Assembly (NCBI RefSeq): GCF_003991565.1
Contig: NZ_CP032819.1
Location: forward strand, 2,666,001-2,730,000
Source: Butyricimonas faecalis
GTDB lineage: Bacteria; Bacteroidota; Bacteroidia; Bacteroidales; Marinifilaceae
Reading direction: 5' to 3'
Length of the DNA: 64,000 bases
Notes under the pieces: generated by a model
What the model was told of the DNA's origin: nothing
Seen by the model: the letters and a program-made list of their open reading frames with translations, nothing else
The model's database searches: none
Part shown: positions 19,022 through 26,871 of the stretch, piece after piece
How positions within the stretch are numbered: position 1 is the stretch's first letter
Layout: every line of letters starts with the position of its first letter
Translations under genes and position numbers: made by a program

Positions 19022-19488
19022 TGGCTAAATTTAGAAAAGAAGGCGGCAAAGAGACACCTGCTATTTCAACAGCATCTCTACCGGACATCGTGTTCATGCT
19101 ATTATTCTTCTTCATGGTTAGTACTACAATGCGAGAAGTACTCGTGATGGTTGATAATGGTATGCCCGAAGCAAAAGAAGTTACTAAACTGGAGAAAAAA
19201 TCTTTGGTTAGTAACATCTTCATCGGGAAACCGAAAGACCAGTATGTGGCTACTTACGGAAGTGAACCTCGTATCCAGTTGAATGATAAATTGGCAAACG
19301 TAAACGAAATCAGTAGTTTCGTTGCTGCTGAACAAGAAACTCGTAAAGAGGAAGAACGGAACATGATCACGAACAACTTAAAAGTGGATCAGTTTACGAA
19401 AATGGGTATCGTAACCGACGTAAAACAAGAATTGCGTAAAGCAAATTCGTTACGTGTAAGCTACGCTACTCGTAAAAAGGTAAAATAG
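19021..19488 (+). CDS. exbD: ExbD/TolR biopolymer transport protein (short form)
   Basis: A 155-residue ExbD with membrane helix TASLPDIVFMLLFFFMVSTT including the conserved Asp, and a periplasmic domain. It forms a pair with the longer ExbD immediately upstream and ends the operon ahead of a strong terminator. Confidence 0.9.
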   Translation: MAKFRKEGGKETPAISTASLPDIVFMLLFFFMVSTTMREVLVMVDNGMPEAKEVTKLEKKSLVSNIFIGKPKDQYVATYGSEPRIQLNDKLANVNEISSFVAAEQETRKEEERNMITNNLKVDQFTKMGIVTDVKQELRKANSLRVSYATRKKVK

Positions 19489-19505
19489 TTTATCTATTAT
19501 ACATT

Positions 19506-19536
19506 AAAAAAGGGAGCAAATTGCTCCCTTTTTTTA
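19506..19536 (+). terminator. Intrinsic terminator of the ExbB/ExbD operon
   Basis: AAGGGAGCAA and TTGCTCCCTT form a ten-base-pair perfect stem with a long T run. Confidence 0.9.
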
Positions 19537-19546
19537 AAAATTTGAT

Positions 19547-19554
19547 TAGCTTTG
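19547..19554 (+). promoter_or_regulatory. -7 box of the tRNA-Arg promoter
   Basis: TAGCTTTG matches TAnnTTTG and ends 14 bp upstream of the mature tRNA 5' end. Confidence 0.6.
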
Positions 19555-19568
19555 CACTCGGATAATAT

Positions 19569-19643
19569 GGTCCCCTAGTTCAATGGATAGAATGAAGGAT
19601 TCCGGTTCCTTTGATATGGGTTCGAGTCCCGTGGGGATCACCA
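19569..19643 (+). tRNA. tRNA-Arg (anticodon CCG)
   Basis: A full cloverleaf is visible. The acceptor GGTCCCC pairs with GGGGATC (one G-U); the D stem is GTTC/GAAT; the anticodon stem AAGGA/TCCTT encloses loop TTCCGGT with anticodon CCG; the T arm is ATGGG-TTCGAGT-CCCGT. The discriminator is A and CCA is encoded (19641-19643). It reads the CGG arginine codon. Confidence 0.96.
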
Positions 19644-19652
19644 CTTTGCGAC

Positions 19653-19694
19653 ATAACCCTCTAAAACATAAAATGTTATAGAGGGTTATTTTTA
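19653..19694 (+). terminator. Intrinsic terminator after tRNA-Arg
   Basis: ATAACCCTCTA (19653-19663) pairs with TAGAGGGTTAT (19679-19689), followed by a T run. Confidence 0.85.
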
Positions 19695-19743
19695 TAATAT
19701 ACCAATATATGGCCAAAAAACATAAGTTATTCCCGTTTTTCCC

Positions 19744-19764
19744 TACATTTGTATAGAACTATAC
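19744..19764 (+). promoter_or_regulatory. -7 box and overlapping inverted repeat before the ORF6N gene
   Basis: TACATTTG at 19744-19751 matches TAnnTTTG. Directly at the expected transcription start is GTATAG-AA-CTATAC (19751-19764), a perfect six-base inverted repeat that could be an operator. Confidence 0.5.
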
Positions 19765-19773
19765 GGTGCAATC

Positions 19774-20358
19774 ATGGATAACCTACAAATCATACAAAGC
19801 AAAATATACGAGATCAGGGGGCAGAAAGTCATGTTGGACTTCGATCTTGCAGAGCTATATGGCATTGAAACCAAAGTTTTAAAACAAGCGGTCAAAAGAA
19901 ACCTGAAACGCTTCCCATCGGATTTCATGTTTGAATTGACAAAAGAAGAATTCGGTAATTTGAGGTCACAATTTGTGACCTCAAACAAAAGAGGCGGTAC
20001 AAGATACATGCCTTTCGCTTTTACAGAACAAGGTGTTGCCATGCTTTCATCAATTCTAAATAGTGAGGTCGCTATTGAAATCAACATATCTATCATAAGA
20101 GCTTTTATTGCTATGCGACTATTAATTTCCAACACTCCCATAAGTCATGTTGATGAACTAAAAAACGAATTAAAGGAATTGAAGGAATACATTGAAGACG
20201 TCTTTACCGACCAAAACGATATTAACGAAGATACCCGGATACAACTTGAATTAATAAACCAAACCTTAGCGGAATTACAAGTAAAAAACCGGGAATTTAA
20301 AGAAAGAAAGCGGATCGGCTACAAGCTACCGGGATACGAAGAAGAGAGCAAAAAATAG
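19774..20358 (+). CDS. ORF6N-domain DNA-binding protein (antirepressor-like)
   Basis: A 194-residue protein. Its first about 90 residues match the ORF6N domain found in phage antirepressors and in Bacteroidales chromosomal genes ([71 protein letters not shown]). The C-terminal half is helical and charged ([16 protein letters not shown]). It is a predicted cytoplasmic DNA-binding protein of unknown targets. It sits just downstream of a tRNA gene, a usual integration neighbourhood, but no integrase or other phage gene is present. The DJ-1-like gene follows after 22 bp and is probably co-transcribed. A 27-bp perfect palindrome lies inside the gene. Confidence 0.85.
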   Translation: MDNLQIIQSKIYEIRGQKVMLDFDLAELYGIETKVLKQAVKRNLKRFPSDFMFELTKEEFGNLRSQFVTSNKRGGTRYMPFAFTEQGVAMLSSILNSEVAIEINISIIRAFIAMRLLISNTPISHVDELKNELKELKEYIEDVFTDQNDINEDTRIQLELINQTLAELQVKNREFKERKRIGYKLPGYEEESKK

Positions 20359-20380
20359 AATAAACTAAATATTAAACGAT

Positions 20381-20971
20381 ATGGATAAAAAAGAAATAAT
20401 TTTTGTACTACTAAACAATTTCGCAGACTGGGAAGGAGCTTATATCGCCACCAGCCTAAATATGGGTGTCAAACCGGGAAGTCCAATCAAATACAAGGTG
20501 AAAACGTTGTCTTTATCAAAAGAACCTATTACCTCAATAGGTGGATTCAGAGTTTTGCCGGACTACGATATCAGCGACCTGCCAGATGACCATGTTGGGC
20601 TAATACTAATCGGAGGAATGAACTGGTTTTTGCCTGAGGCACAACCCATCGCGCCACTAGTGGAAAAGGCCATCGCGGAAAACAAACTGGTTGCCGGAAT
20701 CTGCAACGCATCCGTATACCTTGGAATGCATGGCTTTCTCAATCATGTAAAACATACAAGCAACACACTGGAGTACTTAAAGCAAAATGCAGGTGCACAG
20801 TATACGGGTGAAGCCAATTACATAAATGATCCAGCCGTAAGAGACAACAACATCGTAACTGCTAACGGCAATGCTCCTTTGGAATTTTGTCGTGAAATTC
20901 TATACCAGTTGGATGCCGCAACACCGGAAATCATAGAAGAAACTTATTCATTTTACAAAAATGAACTTTAA
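20381..20971 (+). CDS. DJ-1/PfpI family protein (class I glutamine amidotransferase-like)
   Basis: A 196-residue flavodoxin-like protein. The nucleophile-elbow motif AGICNAS (Cys near residue 110) and LILIGGMNWFLPEA fit the DJ-1/PfpI superfamily. Members include chaperone/deglycase-like proteins and proteases, and the activity here cannot be assigned. It is cytoplasmic, with no signal peptide. It lies 22 bp after the ORF6N gene and ends before a long hairpin. Confidence 0.85.
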   Translation: MDKKEIIFVLLNNFADWEGAYIATSLNMGVKPGSPIKYKVKTLSLSKEPITSIGGFRVLPDYDISDLPDDHVGLILIGGMNWFLPEAQPIAPLVEKAIAENKLVAGICNASVYLGMHGFLNHVKHTSNTLEYLKQNAGAQYTGEANYINDPAVRDNNIVTANGNAPLEFCREILYQLDAATPEIIEETYSFYKNEL

Positions 20972-20993
20972 GGCATAGCATCCCGGGATTTCT

Positions 20994-21057
20994 AAAATGA
21001 AACTGTCTAACAAGGAGGTAGTCATTTAAAAATAGACTTGTCAGACAGTCTCATTTT
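20994..21057 (+). terminator. Long hairpin terminator after the DJ-1 gene
   Basis: A 21-bp stem (20994-21014 with 21037-21057, two mismatches) ends in a T run. The right arm contains the -33 box of the following kinase promoter. Confidence 0.75.
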
Positions 21058-21068
21058 TTATACATTTG
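21038..21068 (+). promoter_or_regulatory. Promoter of the hybrid sensor kinase
   Basis: TTG at 21038-21040, a 20-bp spacer and TACATTTG at 21061-21068 fit the Bacteroidota consensus, 18 bp before the ATG at 21086. Confidence 0.65.
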
Positions 21069-21085
21069 CTATAAATCTGTTTGCT

Positions 21086-23566
21086 ATGCAAAGACCGTTC
21101 AAATTTACCAAGCTCAAACTAATCACAGGATATATCCTAATTCTCTTGTTAGGAGCGATTGCCATTATCTTTATCTACAAACAAACGATTGCCTTAACCC
21201 AGAAAGGGAGCGATGAAATCGTCATACAACAAAAATTATTCATCATAAGCAACACGCTCACCAAACTATACGAGGCAGAAAATACCGGGATCGCTTTCTC
21301 CCAAACGGGGGCACAAAAGAATTTTGACACGTACATGAAATTGATAGAAAAAATTAGGGACAACATGGATACCCTAAAAAATCTATCTATAAGCTCGGAA
21401 CAAAATTTACGAATAGACACGATAAATACACTTTTAAGCAAACGCATCAAGAATCTAAAAGATTTATATTACGTCAAGAAATACTATATACCCGAGGATT
21501 TTTACCACAAGACCATCGAAAAAATAGGAACCATCAAGGATTCGACAGATGTCATTCCCGATCTCCGGGAAAAGATCATTACCGTCATTGACAGCAACTA
21601 CATCATCCGGGAAAGAAAAGGATTATTCAGAACGAAAAGAGATTCTATTCTAAAAGTCGACACGACCCTCCATCGCATTGTTGACACGCTCAGCATGGTC
21701 ACGACAAGCAACAACACGGATACATTGATGAACGTGATTCGGGATTCATGGAAACAGTACCAGCAACAAAAAGAAGAAATTAATGCAGAAGTTTCCCGAC
21801 GAGAAAGTATCGTTATCCAGAGTGGCCAACACATCACGGAGCGTCTCAAACGAGTATTGAAAGAACTGGAAAAAGAAGAACTGGAAAGCACGATGATCCG
21901 CTTGGAACAACAGCAAATCACAACGCATCATCTCACCCGAACAATATCTTGGATCGCGATCATCGCTTGTGTACTGGTGGTATTCTTCGTTGTCCTCATT
22001 ATCAACGACATCACACAAAGCCAACGCTACAGGCGGGAATTGGAAGCAGCAAAAACATATACGGAACGTTTACTACATAACCGGGAGAAATTAATGCTGA
22101 CTGTCACTCACGATATAAAATCCCCCCTGAGTTCCATCATCGGGTACATAGAACTGTTAAATAACACCCAACTAGAAGAGCGACAGCATTATTTCCTTAA
22201 AAACATGAAAGGATCTGCCGAACATATCCTGCATCTTGCTAACAATATGCTTGATTTCTCCAAACTAGAGTCGAACAAAATGGAAGTCAACACGGTTCCA
22301 TACAATCCGGAACGCCTATTGCAAGAGATCACGGATAGTTTCCTTCCTCTAGCAGCACAAAAGGGCCTGAAATTGAAAAGCGATATTAGCAACACCCTGA
22401 ACGGGCTCTATCTTGGAGATTCCATGAAAGTTCGACAAATCGTGGTAAATATCCTATCGAACGCCATAAAATACACCCGAGAAGGAAATATCTCTTTGTC
22501 TGCCTTTGTCCCCGATACAAAAGACGATCAATTTATTATCGCGATCAAAGACTCCGGTCCGGGAATGACGGAAGAAGAGCAAAAGCTGATATTTAAAGAA
22601 TTTACCCGTCTAAACCCACAACACAACAACGGGGCGGAAGGAACAGGCCTTGGCTTAACCATCACGCTACAACTCGTGCATCTACTCGACGGGGAATTAA
22701 CCCTCGAAAGTAAAAAAGGAGAGGGAAGTACCTTCACGGTCAAACTCCCGTTGATAAAAGCCTCGGCACAAGAACCCCAGCCTGTAGCCCCATCCTCTTC
22801 AACCCCAGTTATACATGAAGGCATGAAAGCCTTTATCGTGGATGACGACACGCTTCAATTAACCGTCACGACAGAACTACTCCAAAAAGTAGGGATTCAA
22901 TGCGACACGTGTACGCGTCCGCAAGAAGTGCTATCCCGGTTGGAAAAAGGAAACTACAACATGGTTCTATCCGACATTCAGATGCCGGGAATGGACGGTT
23001 TTGAACTTGTACAACAAATCCGTAAATCCGTAAATCAACAAATAAAAAACATTCCGGTAATTGCATTGTCTGCCCGTGACGATATGCACGAAAAAGAGTA
23101 TCAAGAAGCCGGCTTCTCGGCTTATCTAAATAAACCGTACACCCCGGAACAACTTTACAGCAGGGTAAACAACCTGTTAGGATGTGCCATAACAACAAAG
23201 CAACCGACAACACAGATGTCGGATAAAAACGCTCCTTACAACTTAGACATGATCATGGTCTTTGCCGATAATGACAAAGATACAGCAAACCAAATTATCG
23301 GGTCTTTTCTAACGGATTGCAAGACCAATTTCCAGTTATTGGCCAAGCATCTGGAAGCACATGAAACGGAACAAATTGCCAAATTAGCACACAAAATGCT
23401 ACCCATGTTCAAGCAACTCTCGATCAACAAGGTAATTCCTTCTCTACTTTTTCTGGAAAAAATGCCATTGGATACAGAAGAAAATAAAATAAGAGAGAAT
23501 ATTGAAAAGATCTTGCAAGAGGGGAACAATATCCTCCAATTACTGGAAAAAGAAACACGTCAATAA
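21086..23566 (+). CDS. Hybrid sensor histidine kinase with REC and HPt domains
   Basis: An inner-membrane kinase of about 826 residues. The start at 21086 (MQRPFKFTKLKLITGYILIL) is chosen because the upstream ATG at 21038 lies within the promoter. Domains: membrane helix about 10-30; a largely helical periplasmic sensor about 31-265; membrane helix near 270-292; HisKA with phospho-acceptor His in TVTHDIKSPLSSIIGYIELL; HATPase_c with VNILSNAIKYT, DSGPGM and GTGLGL; a receiver domain near 590-710 with FIVDDDTLQL, phosphorylatable Asp in VLSDIQMPGMDG and Lys in LNKPYTPEQL; and a C-terminal HPt-like domain with His in KLAHKMLPMFKQL. This makes an internal His-Asp-His relay. The convergent sigma54-type regulator next to it is the likely final partner. 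The stimulus is unknown. Confidence 0.92.
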   Translation: MQRPFKFTKLKLITGYILILLLGAIAIIFIYKQTIALTQKGSDEIVIQQKLFIISNTLTKLYEAENTGIAFSQTGAQKNFDTYMKLIEKIRDNMDTLKNLSISSEQNLRIDTINTLLSKRIKNLKDLYYVKKYYIPEDFYHKTIEKIGTIKDSTDVIPDLREKIITVIDSNYIIRERKGLFRTKRDSILKVDTTLHRIVDTLSMVTTSNNTDTLMNVIRDSWKQYQQQKEEINAEVSRRESIVIQSGQHITERLKRVLKELEKEELESTMIRLEQQQITTHHLTRTISWIAIIACVLVVFFVVLIINDITQSQRYRRELEAAKTYTERLLHNREKLMLTVTHDIKSPLSSIIGYIELLNNTQLEERQHYFLKNMKGSAEHILHLANNMLDFSKLESNKMEVNTVPYNPERLLQEITDSFLPLAAQKGLKLKSDISNTLNGLYLGDSMKVRQIVVNILSNAIKYTREGNISLSAFVPDTKDDQFIIAIKDSGPGMTEEEQKLIFKEFTRLNPQHNNGAEGTGLGLTITLQLVHLLDGELTLESKKGEGSTFTVKLPLIKASAQEPQPVAPSSSTPVIHEGMKAFIVDDDTLQLTVTTELLQKVGIQCDTCTRPQEVLSRLEKGNYNMVLSDIQMPGMDGFELVQQIRKSVNQQIKNIPVIALSARDDMHEKEYQEAGFSAYLNKPYTPEQLYSRVNNLLGCAITTKQPTTQMSDKNAPYNLDMIMVFADNDKDTANQIIGSFLTDCKTNFQLLAKHLEAHETEQIAKLAHKMLPMFKQLSINKVIPSLLFLEKMPLDTEENKIRENIEKILQEGNNILQLLEKETRQ

Positions 23567-23580
23567 TCTCTCAAAACATC

Positions 23581-24915
23581 TTATAGATCCTCCAGACCGA
23601 AACTTTTCAATTTATTATACAATGTTTTCCTGTCTATCTGGAGCATACGGGCAGCCTCGCTCTTGTTGTTCCGGCATTTCCGCATGGCATCTTTGATCAG
23701 TTCGATTTCCATCTCCCGCCGTGTAGTGGATGTCTTTTCAGCTTCCACGGGCTTTTGCTCCAACTCCGGGGGCAAACAGGCTTTGGAAATCAGACTCCCC
23801 ATACACAACAACGTTGCCCGTTTCACAATATTACGCATTTCCCGCAAGTTACCCGGCCACGAATAAGTTCTAAAAATACGCATCACCTCCTCATCAAACC
23901 CGGCCACCTGCTTTCCCAACTCCTCGTTCGCTTTATCCAAGAAATGGTTGGCAAAAATCAAAATGTCCTCTTTCCTCTCTCGAAGCGGCAAAGCCTGAAT
24001 AGAAAATTCATTCAAGCGATGATACAAATCCTCCCGGAAACGACCACTCGCAACCGCTTCTTTCAAATTTTCATTTGTGGCCGAGATAATACGCACGTCA
24101 AAAGGGATATCAACATTCCCTCCCACGGGATGTACCTTACGTTCTTCAAGCGCACGCAATAGCTGGACTTGCACGTCATAAGGCAAATTACCGATCTCAT
24201 CCAAGAAAATAGTTCCTCCCGATGCGGTCACGAAATAGCCCTGCTTATCGGTAACGGCACCCGTGAAAGAACCTTTAATATGTCCGAAAAATTCGCTTGC
24301 GGCAAGATCTTTCGGTATCGCACCACAATCTACTGCCACGAAAGGCCCGTCTTTTCGGTTACTCATCGAGTGTATCAAACGAGCGATATACTCCTTACCC
24401 GTACCACTCTCCCCGTTAATCAAAACTGTCATCATGGTAGGCCCTACCAGATGAATATATTCATATTGCCGATCGGCACCTTCACTCACTCCTTTTATAT
24501 AAGAAAAACTCGTCGGCTTTGCTTTTGCAGGAACAGACTTGGCAACAGGCTCAGCCTCCAACTTTAAAGCTTCCTGCAACTTTTTAAGAATCTCATCCGG
24601 AATGACAGGCTTGGCCACGTAATCAAAAGCGCCCAATTTAATCGCCGTGACCGCGGTCTGTATATCGGCATACCCTGTCATCAGAAGCACCTGCGTTTTC
24701 GGCATTTTTTCCTTGATCACCCGAAGCAAATCGATCCCGTCTTTATCCGGCAAACGCAAATCCGTCAACACAAGATCAAATCCTGCTTTATCTAATTGTT
24801 TTACAGCCTCTTTATAGGAAAAAGCAGCATCTACCTCAAATCCACGTTTTTCCAACCATTTTCTCAGCATGATACAAAATGTTGTATCATCATCCACGAT
24901 TAAAATCTTTGCCAT
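23581..24915 (-). CDS. Sigma54-dependent response regulator (NtrC family)
   Basis: A transcription activator of about 444 residues. The start at 24915 (MAKILIVDDDTTFCIML) removes seven spurious residues. Domains: receiver (Asp in VLTDLRLPDKDG, Lys in VAKPV), AAA+ sigma54-interaction domain with Walker A GESGTGKEYIAR, sigma54-contact loop GSFTGA (usually GAFTGA), Walker B GGTIFLDEIGNLP and arginine-finger region, and a C-terminal Fis-type HTH (NNKSEAARMLQIDRKTLYNKL). It converges tail-to-tail with the hybrid kinase, with only 14 bp between the stop codons, so the two are probably one signalling pair. Targets are unknown. Confidence 0.92.
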   Translation of the reverse strand: MAKILIVDDDTTFCIMLRKWLEKRGFEVDAAFSYKEAVKQLDKAGFDLVLTDLRLPDKDGIDLLRVIKEKMPKTQVLLMTGYADIQTAVTAIKLGAFDYVAKPVIPDEILKKLQEALKLEAEPVAKSVPAKAKPTSFSYIKGVSEGADRQYEYIHLVGPTMMTVLINGESGTGKEYIARLIHSMSNRKDGPFVAVDCGAIPKDLAASEFFGHIKGSFTGAVTDKQGYFVTASGGTIFLDEIGNLPYDVQVQLLRALEERKVHPVGGNVDIPFDVRIISATNENLKEAVASGRFREDLYHRLNEFSIQALPLRERKEDILIFANHFLDKANEELGKQVAGFDEEVMRIFRTYSWPGNLREMRNIVKRATLLCMGSLISKACLPPELEQKPVEAEKTSTTRREMEIELIKDAMRKCRNNKSEAARMLQIDRKTLYNKLKSFGLEDL

Positions 24916-25298
24916 AAGTCGATTTATTTCCAACACGAAAATAGCCTTAATCGACTAAACAAAAAAGTTTTTAACGGAATTTAGGAAATGAAAGCAGATA
25001 ATTGTCTATCATCAAGATGATTAGATTCACTCTACTTCATTTCGGGATCGGTCAAGAAATGCGGCAACAAAAGTCCCGAAATAGCCATCACGATAAAAAA
25101 TATACAAATTCCCATAACCCATCAATTTTAATCATTCAACCATTTGCTTATCGTATAGAGAATTGTATGCCACTGCTAAATCGGGAACTCACCATCAAGA
25201 TAATCAATAATTTACACGATCATCTTAAAAAACAAGCGTGTGGAAAGATGTGGAACAAGTGTGGAGAAAATCCCTACAACCTGTTCCCCAAATGCCAA
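24916..25298. other. Intergenic region between the response regulator and argH
   Basis: No gene is seen in these about 380 bp. A nine-base inverted repeat (ATTTCGGGA at 25039-25047 with TCCCGAAAT at 25074-25082) could be the arms of a hairpin. A possible regulator promoter (minus-strand TATTTTCG at 24943-24936, one mismatch) lies just upstream of the regulator. Near 25279-25312 a 12-base word, ACCTGTTCCCCA, is repeated with 22-bp spacing, the second copy overlapping the argH stop. No clear argH terminator is seen. Confidence 0.5.
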
Positions 25299-26639
25299 TT
25301 ACCTGTTCCCCAGCAGATCTTTCACCGCCTCTCGAACCGTGGCTATGTCCCAGGCAGCTACTCTCTGCTCAAACTTATCTCTAATCTCCGCCAAACAAAG
25401 ATTACCCATACTTCCTTCATGTGTATGATGAATCTCCCGATGCCTATCCCGATAACGTCCCTCTTGAATTTGCATGCCAATATCTCGGTAAGCCTCCCGA
25501 AACGGGATTCCGGCCATCACGCGTTCATTCACATCCTCCACGGAAAAAATATAAGCATAGCGGGGATCTCGTAAAACATCCTGTTTCACCTCCATCTCCT
25601 GCAACACCAGATGAGCCATAAAAAGGGAATCATTCAACTCTCGAAAAGCGGGTAAAAACAACTCCTTGGTTAATTGCATATCCCGGAAATATCCGGAAGT
25701 CAAGTTCGTACAAATCATAGCCATTTGCATGGGAAGCGATTGCAAATGATTACACTTCGCCCGGATCAACTCGAATATATCTGGATTCTTCTTGTGCGGC
25801 ATGATGCTGGACCCCGTCGTGTACTTATCCGGTAAAAGTACAAACCCGAAATTACCACAGGCAAACAGACAAACATCAGCAGCCAAACGCCCCAAAGTAG
25901 TCGCCACGGCAGCCAATCCAAACAACACATTCTTTTCCATCTTCCCCCTTTGCATCTGGGCATAAACCACGTTATAAGCCAAACCTGCAAAGCCGAGCAA
26001 ATCGGTCGTCATCTGTCGGTTCAAGGCTATCGATGAACCATACCCCGCCCCGGAACCAAGAGGATTCGTATTCACCATATCGTAAGCCGCCTTCAACGCC
26101 AACAAATCGTCAGCCAATGATTCGGCATAAGCACTGAACCACAAGCCAAAAGAAGAAGGCATGGCCACTTGCAAATGTGTGTAACCGGGAATCAACACGT
26201 CTTTATCCTCTTCTGCCCGCCGAATCAACAAGCCAAACAAACGTTCCACATACTCCAGTGTTTCGAATATCGCCTCCCGGGCAAACAACTTCAAATCAAG
26301 CAAAACCTGATCATTCCTAGAACGCCCCGTGTGAATCTTTTTCCCTGCATCCCCGCATTTCCGCACCAACAACAACTCGATCTGAGAATGCACATCTTCA
26401 ATCCCCTCCTCTATCACGAACTCACCTCTTTCCACCATCCCGTGAACATCAACCAAAGCACGCTGCAAAGATTTATATTCCTCCTCGTTTACCAAACCCA
26501 CGGCATGTAACATTTTCAAGTGAGCCAAACTCCCAATAACGTCAACCCCGGCCAGCATAACATCCAGCTCCCGGTCTTTTCCTATCGTAAATGATTCCGT
26601 AAAACCATCTATATCATATCCTTTATCCCAAAGCTTCAT
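25299..26639 (-). CDS. argH: Argininosuccinate lyase
   Basis: Cleaves argininosuccinate to arginine and fumarate, the last step of arginine synthesis, in the cytoplasm. The 446-residue length is normal. The fumarase-superfamily signature GSSIMPHKKNPD is present, as are HTGRSRNDQ and PGYTHLQVAMPSSFG. It is the last gene of the arginine operon, separated from argE by 232 bp that contain a palindromic repeat element. Confidence 0.97.
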   Translation of the reverse strand: MKLWDKGYDIDGFTESFTIGKDRELDVMLAGVDVIGSLAHLKMLHAVGLVNEEEYKSLQRALVDVHGMVERGEFVIEEGIEDVHSQIELLLVRKCGDAGKKIHTGRSRNDQVLLDLKLFAREAIFETLEYVERLFGLLIRRAEEDKDVLIPGYTHLQVAMPSSFGLWFSAYAESLADDLLALKAAYDMVNTNPLGSGAGYGSSIALNRQMTTDLLGFAGLAYNVVYAQMQRGKMEKNVLFGLAAVATTLGRLAADVCLFACGNFGFVLLPDKYTTGSSIMPHKKNPDIFELIRAKCNHLQSLPMQMAMICTNLTSGYFRDMQLTKELFLPAFRELNDSLFMAHLVLQEMEVKQDVLRDPRYAYIFSVEDVNERVMAGIPFREAYRDIGMQIQEGRYRDRHREIHHTHEGSMGNLCLAEIRDKFEQRVAAWDIATVREAVKDLLGNR

Positions 26640-26737
26640 TCGATTTTAGTTTTTAAATTTTAGATTTCAGTCACACAAGACCAACGCCTTTTGATTTTCT
26701 ACTTTTAACTTGTAGTTTTTAGTTTTCATCTCTTCAT

Positions 26738-26843
26738 CCCCCTCTAACTCCCCCTTTTCAAGGGGGAGAAACAGACGCAAGAACCCACCATAACACCTCA
26801 ATGCAGCGCATCCTCCCCCTGTGTAAGGGGGAGCCAGAGGGGG
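26738..26843. repeat. Dispersed palindromic repeat, copy A (intact)
   Basis: A 106-bp element bounded by CCCCCTCT and AGAGGGGG. Inside are two small hairpins (CTCCCCC-TTTTCAA-GGGGGAG-like and CTCCCCC-TGTGTAA-GGGGGAG-like) separated by a less GC-rich centre containing ACGCAAGAA and ATGCAGCGC. The element can therefore fold as a closed three-branch structure. It lies within the arg operon. Related copies are at 32945, 41913, 49952 and 63443. Confidence 0.8.
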
Positions 26844-26871
26844 TAGTTTTTAACTTTTACCTTATTTAAAT

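Noticed and set aside
19774..20971. Integrated prophage or genomic island at the tRNA-Arg gene
   Set aside because: Only an ORF6N gene and a DJ-1-like gene follow the tRNA. There is no integrase and I found no direct repeat of the tRNA 3' end.
25002..25574. 190-codon plus-strand frame at the 3' end of argH
   Set aside because: Half of it is antisense to argH and the rest has no coding character, promoter or recognisable domain.
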